Assembly (NCBI GenBank): GCA_949130495.1
Contig: OX422211.1
Span: 446,408,219-446,472,218 of the forward strand
Source of the DNA: Sambucus nigra
Lineage: Eukaryota; Streptophyta; Magnoliopsida; Dipsacales; Adoxaceae
Direction: 5' to 3'
Length of the DNA stretch: 64,000 nucleotides
Position 1 is the stretch's first letter. Each line of letters opens with the position of its first letter. Positions 57,199 to 64,000 of this stretch are shown here, piece by piece. The translations under genes were made by a program, and so were the position numbers. The notes beneath the pieces were generated by a model. The model was given only the letters and a program-made list of their open reading frames with translations, searched no databases and was not told where the DNA came from.

Positions 57199-57867
57199 TG
57201 TTGTGCCCCGATGCCCAATTTGTTGGGGTAACCTCAGTCAACCATGACCCTCGGATATAATTGAGGTAAAATGGTAATAATGACAAGCATAATAAAGATG
57301 TAAACAAGAGAGACAACACCAAGATATACGTGGACAATCAATTTGGCTACATCCACGGAGAGACCCAATTCCACTATATTTGAAGAAATTACAAGTACAA
57401 TAGAGAATATACAAGAATAAATCACATACCTTCTACTTTCTTACCCAAATCTCTGATAGCCATTGTACACCAACTCTCCACCCAAGTGAATCCAAGTTCT
57501 AAGCCAAGAATCCTCTCAATCGCTTGCTCTCAAGTGTTTCCCATGTACCCAATCCGGTGTATCCCGCTCCCGTGTAAACCGGTGAAAAATCTCCCACGCA
57601 TCACATCTTAAGCGCTCCTACAATACATGAAACACTCACACTTACACCCATATCCTTCTTTCACCTTTGAGCAATACCCATCGGTGAGAGGGATAATCCC
57701 TCACCTCTCACCCCAAACTCTCCCCTTTGGAAGAAGACTCTCTCTAGCTCTATGTTGTGTTGGTGTATATTGAACCATAGCTGAAACCCTCCTTAAATAA
57801 GGAGAAAAAGTGAATAGTCCCCCCGCGTATGAACAGTACCCACCCAAAATTCAAGCCAAATTTCGCA
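57199..57867 (-). repeat. 5' LTR of the copia-type element
   Basis: Starts TGTTGTGCCCCG on the plus strand and ends AAATTTCGCA, followed by the TGTTT duplication. Confidence 0.9.
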
Positions 57868-57904
57868 TGTTTTTATATGTGTACTTGGTTTAATTCGTTG
57901 TCAG

Positions 57905-58075
57905 GAGGAAGTACTATGATTGTTTCAATTTTAAGATTGTGTTTAATGGTGGTCATGTTGGACCCAATTCATGCATACTATTAGATGTAATCACACTTGT
58001 ATACGTGTGTATTTTGCTCGGTTTTGGTTTAATTAATGGTGTTTTTTGTATTTGCAAATGTATGTTTTTGGATCC
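57905..58075 (+). repeat. Intron-type repeat, copy 3
   Basis: ATGATTGTTTCAATTTTAAGATTGTGTTTAATGGTGG and TTTGCAAATGTATGTTTTTGGATCC correspond to blocks in copies 1 and 2. Sequence from 58076 to 58860 shows no gene or repeat I recognise. Confidence 0.6.
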
Positions 58076-58879
58076 GCCTCTGAAGACAACACAAACGATT
58101 CTCATTTGTAATTGAATTCTAAATACTATTGGGATCGAGGTTTCCTCTTATATATTAGGATGAGTCTGTGAATACGAAAATTATTGAAATGAGGAAGTAG
58201 TTTTGTAAACTATTTGACCATTTTAGGAGGTCGGAGTGTGTATCTTCGCTTCAAGTGTTAGTTTTATGATTAGGTGCCTGAGGCATTAGATGCTTGTTTA
58301 GGTATCTTAAATAAGGTTGGACTTCCCAATGGTGATTTCTTTTAGATTTTTAATGAGAAAGGTTGGGTCACTCGCACTAAATTTAAGGATGTTGAAATCT
58401 TTGAAATTGGGGACCTTTTTGACATATTTTAGGAAGTTCAAGAGTCCTTGAATATTTGATGAAACTATATGGGTGTCGTGCCATATTTAAGAACACAAAT
58501 TTTTTGTGATGACTACTTATTCCTAATCTTTGGAAGGGAATTTGGTTCTTTTGATAGGTTCCCATTGATGGTAATTCCGAGTTGACGATTTCATCTAAAG
58601 GCGATGAAGTAAATTTTCAATTGGCCAATTTGGGATTTTTTTAGTCCTGAGCTGAGTTGGTGGTTCTCGTTTAGCATTGAAAGTTTTAGTTTTGGGTACT
58701 ACGTAGACCATGATATGATTTTCCTTCTTGGATTGTTGTGTCTTCTATCCCAAAGTTTGGGTATTAGCTATGATCTATCACATAAGAGTAGTTATATTAT
58801 TTGTAGTATTTATTTTTTCCTTTTATTATTTGGTTTATATATTTAAGTAGATGTCTTGATCTCTAAAGACTAGTTGGCT

Positions 58880-59515
58880 CTACCTAGGCATACCTAGGCA
58901 TGCTCAGGCGTGAGGCCTGAGAGAGAGAACCCCTGCATATGCCTTATTCTTGGTAAAAGGCTTAAGTCGCACTTTTTTCCTGAAAAAAAAAAAAAAAACA
59001 CTTTAGTGAAACGATATCGCCTTTTAAAGACATATTTTATAAACCAGACCAATATCTCATCCAAAACAATCAAAAGACAAACAGTATTACACCTCTCGTA
59101 AAAAAAAGCCTAACATTACCGACAGACTTTTGATCAAAAGTCTATCTGTTTCATTTGAAAGGTGAAAATACATCTCTTATATTGAATCATTTTGTATTGA
59201 TTATTGGTTATGGATTATTGAATTATGAAAATTACATTTTGTATATTGCTTGTTAAATGTTGAGAAATAGATTTTGTGTATTGATTATGGAGCATGCATA
59301 TGAGAAAGATGGCTACCAAACATACGGATATATTTTCAAAATTCAATATATGTATTAATTTATTATATAACTAGCCTTAGAATAATTAAAAAAAAACACC
59401 CCTTTTTATGCCTAGGCTTCGCCTAGGCATGCTTGGGCTTCGCCTAGGCATGCTTGGGCTTCTAAGGCTTGAGGCTTGACCTCTACGCCTCGACCACGCC
59501 TCGCGTCTTTTAGAC
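58880..59515 (+). repeat. Region bounded by CCTAGGCATG-rich clusters
   Basis: Left cluster at 58885-58925 (two ACCTAGGCAT units then CAGGCGTGAGGCCTGAG). Right cluster at 59410-59515 with two tandem units of CGCCTAGGCATGCTTGGGCTT and GCCTTGAGG / GCGAGGCG motifs in the opposite sense. Possibly the ends of an unclassified small element; the sequence between is AT-rich and non-coding. Confidence 0.4.
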
Positions 59516-61066
59516 CATTGGAAATTATGAACAAGAATGAAGAATGAGGGAGAACTTGTTATATTTTTATTAGTGTTAAAAAGTTGTTCCTGCTGTTTCA
59601 AACCAATATATATGCTCCCTTAAGACGGATTTTAATTATTGTATTCTTTTACATCATCTTAAACAAAAACCTCGATAGTAATATTGCCTGGGTTCTTCTA
59701 GTGGACATAATGATATGGACCATGTGTGGAAGAATTTACGAGGTTAAGAGAGGGAAGTGATCAGATGTGGGCACTGCTATCCTGTGAAGAAACTTGTATT
59801 TATTCAAAGTAAGTAAACAAACTACCAACCTGAAAAGCTAGATATGAAAGTGAAAACGTTGAACGGATTACGAGAGAATTCCATGATTCTCTTTAGGCTT
59901 AGAGGGTGCTAGAGTCAAGGGAGAATGCCGCTTTAAAAGAGCTCTGTTTCCGAACGGATAGGTGCAATTTTGAACAGTCATTTCAATCTTTTTCTTCCAA
60001 TTATAAGAAAGAGAAATACCGAAAAAACCTTTTTTTTAAAGAAAGGGAAATTTTTTAAGTACATGATACAAAGAAGTAAAGGGAATAAATATATTTTTTT
60101 GGTACTAAATATGATTGGAATGGAAGATATCTTTGTTTCCTAAAATTGATTTGGTTTGTCTGGATAATCTGTCAATGTTCTAATCCTAAATTTGTGGGGC
60201 TTTAAGGACAGCAAAAATTCTTCTTTAGGAGAAAAAGGGTTTGATATGATTAATAGACTAATCTTAAAAATGACAAAAAGATAATTTCTGATAGTTATCG
60301 TTTGAGCACTCCTTGCTAGAACTGTTTGCGGTTGAACTTTTTCCAGCCTCTCATGCTGATGTTCCTTAAAATAGTAAACTTTAGTTTTTAATACATTGCA
60401 ATGATATTTACTGTGTGATATTAACCTTGTTCATATGAGATGGAAGTGGAACTTACGTGTTTAACCTGATGATTCTCATATTGGTTTTGTCTGAAAGACT
60501 AAAACACAAGATAGTCGTTGGTTGATAGACACGAGGATTTACTTATGAAAAGGGTAAATAGATATGAGGGTAAAATTGAGAAAAAAGTAAGATTTCAAGA
60601 AGGGTTATTTGTTTACCCAAAGTCTTGTCCGTTTGGGATTGACCCCCCCAAAACCTTTGTCCATAATTGCCCCTCAATTGTTAATGGACTTTCAATCGAC
60701 TTTGACCGTTAAATTCCGTATAAGTTACATAAATACCCCTTAGAAAACAAGCACCACCCTCTCTCCGAATTTGCCAATGCAAAAGTTTCTGACTTGTCCT
60801 TTTTTTCCTTGTGAACTATGGAAACGAAAGAAAGGTGTATACTTCATTTAACACATTGTTATTTGCATGCACGTTTGTAAGTAATCTGATTTTCCCTCTC
60901 CATTAGAAATTTCCCTTTTGTGTCTTTCGCCGATTAATCTAAAAATATATGATAGAATCGCAGTACGTCATTGTACTACTCATGTGGGTTACCTCCCTCC
61001 GATTTCTCCGTTTACACTGAGCGTGTGTATGTGAGAGAGAGGAAGACACCTGCTATAGATCTCGAT
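59516..61066 (+). other. Non-coding stretch, nothing recognised
   Basis: AT-rich, no long frame, no repeat family identified on either strand. Confidence 0.5.
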
Positions 61067-61370
61067 AGACCACCGCCGCTGCACAGTTCTCAACCATGTT
61101 AAAAATCTCATCACTGGTGTCACCAAAGCCTACTGCTACAAGATGCGGTTCGTTTACCACTCATTTTCCTATCAATGCCATACCAGCATTGGCAACAAGA
61201 AGTCCATTTAGATCCGCAAATTTCTTGGCAAAAAGAAGGTAAGAAAGGTTCCAGTGCTTAATGTAGTCAACATTCTGCGGCGGAGAAGGTCAAAGATAAT
61301 CATTTATTGGTTGGCTATGATATTGAACTTGTTTCCCGGTTTATTGGCGTCATAAACCCAAAAAATGTAC
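61067..61370 (+). pseudogene. RPL9: Ribosomal protein L9 (60S, uL6) pseudogene fragment
   Basis: Across frames the translation gives the middle and C-terminal parts of cytosolic RPL9: [21 protein letters not shown], then SIGNKKSI (stop) IRKFLGKKKVRKVPVLN, then AEKVKD, and NHLLVGYDIELVSRFIGVIN. The intact protein is part of the large ribosomal subunit near the factor-binding region. Lesions include an in-frame TAG and at least two frameshifts. No N-terminal part was found upstream and no poly-A tail downstream, so whether it is a processed copy is open. Confidence 0.8.
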
Positions 61371-61790
61371 CGACTCATATCTATCTTGTACAACCCAGCC
61401 CCCCTAGAAAACCCGATGCGCTACTAATAATAAAAAGCCCAACAGTTAAACATTTGCGAAAGCTAACTAACACAATTTGAATAAATAAAATCTTTTTCCT
61501 GAGAAGTATCTTTTAAATTTTTTTTTACAATAATATAAAATTGTACAAAATTTTAAAAAAATAAAATAAAGTACAGAGTCATCTATTCTAAACATCCCCT
61601 CATCCCGATAATCCGAATCTCCGCATAAAAGCTAATTGCAAACCAGTATTCGCACAAGTCCTAAAAATACATAACATTGGGAGGGGGTGAGTGTGAAGCT
61701 CAGCCAGTCGTATAAATGCTCCAAAGTGTCTACGAATACTTGTGCATGTACAATATAACAAGTGTATGCAAATGACACTCCAACTAAATA
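61371..61790 (+). other. Non-coding stretch, nothing recognised
   Basis: AT-rich with a T run near 61517. No gene or repeat assigned. Confidence 0.5.
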
Positions 61791-62812
61791 CCAAGTATCA
61801 TAATCATACCTAAGATCTCACCGTGTATCTACACTTTCGAAATCCCCGCCGCGCATCCCTCCATAAGGGGTGGCTATCATCTCCTCTGTTACCAATCATC
61901 CTCCCCTCATACCATGGCCACTATGACAAAATACAATCAAAATCTCATGGAACGATGGTACTCTCATTGTCCGACACAATGGCTTAGCAACCCATATGTG
62001 ACCATGTCGCGGCTTATGATTATGAGATGAAAGGGAAAGGAACAACGTAAAAATACACCTCGTTCAACGAGTTATTTGGCTAAGGGATGCTCAACATCCA
62101 CCAATAATATACACAATGATCAATCTCTTAAATTATTATATATCAAAGATTTTTAATAAAATTAACATTATGAAATTCTACCCAATTTGGACACCCGCAT
62201 ATATCATGAAATCATCTAATGTAAATTCCAAATATACTCGGTACGCTCATAAGAATATCATCATGTGGAGAATCAGTGGAATCAATATACAAATATAACA
62301 TATAACAATGCAAGACATACCATGAATAATACATGTATAGAAAAAGGGTGAACATGAATAAACACTTAAAGGTCAACGGTAGGACGAACCTTACCTCAAA
62401 CGCTAAATAATCCGATAAATCTGCAAGAAATTCTTGCATGCACACTGCTGGGAAAATATTCATGCAAACTCCGAAAATTGTGAAACCAGTGTCCATGCAT
62501 CGCTAATTTGATTATCTACGACTTATAGTTCACATCGAAGTTAGATTCACAGAGCTGCTATCTCGAAATCAACCTGAAAATGACGGGTTTTGTCCAAAAG
62601 TTTCAGCACCTCTTTTACTTCTTTTTCTTCTTCTCTAGCCCTTGAATTTGTTGAGATTTCCTTGTCCCTCTTCCTTGCGTTTTCTCTTCTCTAGCCTCAA
62701 TTGGCCTTCTCTCAAACTCTTGGAGTTATAATATAGCATAACTTATCCTAAAAATAACTAATTAAGGTTTTAAAATGCTAATCTCATTTTCCTCACATGG
62801 GCCTTCACTAAG
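61791..62812 (-). repeat. Possible gypsy LTR fragment
   Basis: The minus strand has the style of a chromodomain-gypsy LTR: an Arg/Lys-coding-like purine leader (62600-62700), a GTTTGAGGTAAGG splice-donor-like site near 62390 and AT-rich sequence beyond. No LTR termini, PBS or pol found, so tentative. Confidence 0.3.
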
Positions 62813-62814
62813 GG

Positions 62815-62890
62815 TCCATTTGGTACATGCAATGGCAAATATTGCCATGGTAAAATTTGCCATGGCAAACTTTGCCACGACAAATGCTAT
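62815..62890 (+). repeat. Palindrome cluster, possible MITE end
   Basis: GGGTCCATTTGGTACA is followed by the hairpin ATGGCAA-ATA-TTGCCAT (62832-62848) and the perfect 14-bp palindrome TTTGCCATGGCAAA (62856-62869). GGGTCC(A/G)TTTGGTA is a frequent start of plant MITEs. No matching right end before the window ends. Confidence 0.4.
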
Positions 62891-62949
62891 TTTTCTCACA
62901 TCAGGATATCAAACAACCAAATGAGGTCAAACAAGTTTTTTAGGCAAAA

Positions 62950-64000
62950 CATTTTAATAACGCATTTTTAAAACAAATATTTTATAACATTTTCTTAAAA
63001 TTGTTTTTAAAAAGTTTAAAACAGTTTTTACAATATATTTTATATTACGGTTTTTAAAAAAATTTGTAAAACATTTTCGTAACAACTTTTATAATATTAA
63101 AAATAGTTTACTAAATTTTGAAAACAGTTTTTCTAAATATTTAAAACGGTTTTTAAAAAGTTTAAAACAGTTTTTAAAAATGTTTAAAACAGTTTTTGTA
63201 ATATATTCAAAACAGTTTTTAAAAATGTTTAAAACAGTTTTTGTAATATATTCAAAACAGTTTTTAAAAATGTTTAAAACAGTTGTTACAATATATTTTA
63301 TATTACGGTTTTTAAAAAAATTTGTAAAACATTTTCTTAACAATTTTTATAATATTAAAAACAGTTTACTAAATTTTGAAAACAGTTTTTCTAAATATTT
63401 AAAACGGTTTTTAAAAAGTTTAAAACAGTTTTTAACCATTTTTACAATATTTTTATAATAAGGTTTTAAAAAAAAAAATCGTATAACTTTTTCTTAACAA
63501 TTTTTTATAATATTAAAAACAGTTTTAAAACATTACAAAACAGTTTTCTAAATATTGAAAAAAGTTTTTCTAAATATTTAAAACGGTTTTTAAAAAGTTT
63601 AAGACAGTTTCTATAATATATTCAAAACAGTTTTTACAATATTTTTATAATACGGTTGTAAAAAAAATTTGTAAAACATTTTCTTAACAATTTTTTATAA
63701 TATTAAAAGCAGTTTTCTAAATATTGAAAACAGTTTTTCTAAATATTTAAAACGGTTTTTAAAAAGTTTAAAACAGTTTTTATAATATATTCGAAACAGT
63801 TTTTAAAAATGTTTAAAACAGTTTTTACTATATTTTTATAATACGGTTTTAAAAAAAAATTGTAAAACATTTTCTTAACAATTTTTTGTAATATTAAAAA
63901 CAGTTTTTAGAATATTACCAAACAGTTTTTTAAACATTCGAAACAGTTTTTTAATTATTTAAAACAGTTATTAAAATTGTTTTTTAAAGCATTAAAACAG
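62950..64000 (+). repeat. AT-rich array of AAAACNGTTTT palindromes, period about 22 bp
   Basis: About thirty copies of AAAAC(A/G)GTTTT, each a near-perfect palindrome, spaced 21-23 bp (for example starts at 63121, 63143, 63164, 63186, 63209, 63231, 63254, 63276). A larger irregular unit (ACGGTTTTTAAAAAAATTTG, then ACATTTTCTTAACAATTTTT) recurs near 63049, 63305, 63451, 63653 and 63842. It continues past the window. Apparent open frames on both strands are Phe/Lys/Asn low complexity and not genes. Confidence 0.88.

Larger units (their letters stand above)
55323..57867 (-). mobile_element. Non-autonomous copia-type LTR element
   Basis: A 2,545-bp element on the minus strand: LTRs 55323-56014 (692 bp) and 57199-57867 (669 bp), initiator-Met type PBS (TGGTATCAGAGC, minus strand, 57185-57196), and polypurine tract CAAGGTGGAGATT next to the left LTR. 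It is flanked by the 5-bp duplication TGTTT (55318-55322, 57868-57872). The 1.2-kb interior has no gag or pol. The LTRs differ at many sites and by indels, so it is old. The gene-containing side of the window may explain its survival as a small element; that is inference. Confidence 0.92.

Noticed and set aside
63089..63458. Frames with FKNCFEYITKTVLNIFK-type repeats on both strands
   Set aside because: Translation of an AT-rich tandem repeat; open on both strands for compositional reasons.

Overview
This window looks like nuclear DNA of a flowering plant, probably a eudicot. The evidence is wall-to-wall plant LTR retrotransposons of the Tat, Tekay/Del-like and copia types, a NAC transcription-factor gene, the first exon of a plant plasma-membrane-type ADP/ATP carrier gene, a fragment of a cytosolic ribosomal protein L9 gene, a hAT element and an L1-type LINE with an RNase H tail. 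I saw no bacterial, organellar or CRISPR features. Species cannot be fixed from sequence alone.

Layout. Positions 1-38,700 are one nest of retroelements that can be unpacked from the junctions. The outermost is a decayed chromodomain gypsy element (D: pol 21,862-24,570, minisatellite 24,595-25,145, 3' LTR from about 25,190, resuming at 37,604). A second gypsy element (B+, LTRs of about 2.97 kb, 7,943-21,853) sits inside D's pol. B+ in turn received an opposite-strand relative in its 5' LTR (B-, 3,932-7,942, continuing left of the window) and a very young gag-only element in its internal region (11,102-15,798, TSD CATAT, LTRs differing at 1 of 1,098 sites). B- was itself hit by a Tat element on the minus strand (1-3,931). 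A full-length Tat copy on the plus strand (25,486-37,603) lies in D's 3' LTR. This copy has two RNase H domains and tandem repeats downstream of pol. On its opposite strand lies an intron-containing gene with its own TATA-like box and 46-bp upstream repeats.

Positions 38,660-39,830 hold a minus-strand Tat-type gag relic. At 39,951-40,964 is an intact, intronless NAC-domain gene. It abuts a 5'-truncated gypsy element (C, 41,155-48,102) whose gag-pol is a single frame broken by five nonsense codons and no frameshift. The 2,976-bp LTR of C carries an array of perfect palindromes that share one core but have different arms.

Positions 48,100-64,000 are closer to a gene neighbourhood: an LTR relic of the gag-only family (48,103-48,613), a complete non-autonomous hAT element (49,758-50,956, TSD GTTATAAG), the first exon of a carrier gene (53,157-53,489) and a long stretch after its donor site. 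That stretch contains a diverged intron-type repeat, a LINE 3' end and a non-autonomous copia-type element (55,323-57,867, TSD TGTTT). It is followed by an RPL9 pseudogene (61,067-61,370) and, from about 62,950, an AT-rich array of AAAACNGTTTT palindromes spaced 21-23 bp apart.

No operon-like cooperation exists here. The two host genes are independent, and the retroelement proteins (gag, protease, RT, RNase H, integrase) would act together only in intact relatives. The most unusual structures are the antisense gene in the Tat element, the palindrome array in the LTR of C, the phased palindrome array at the right edge and the very recent gag-only insertion.
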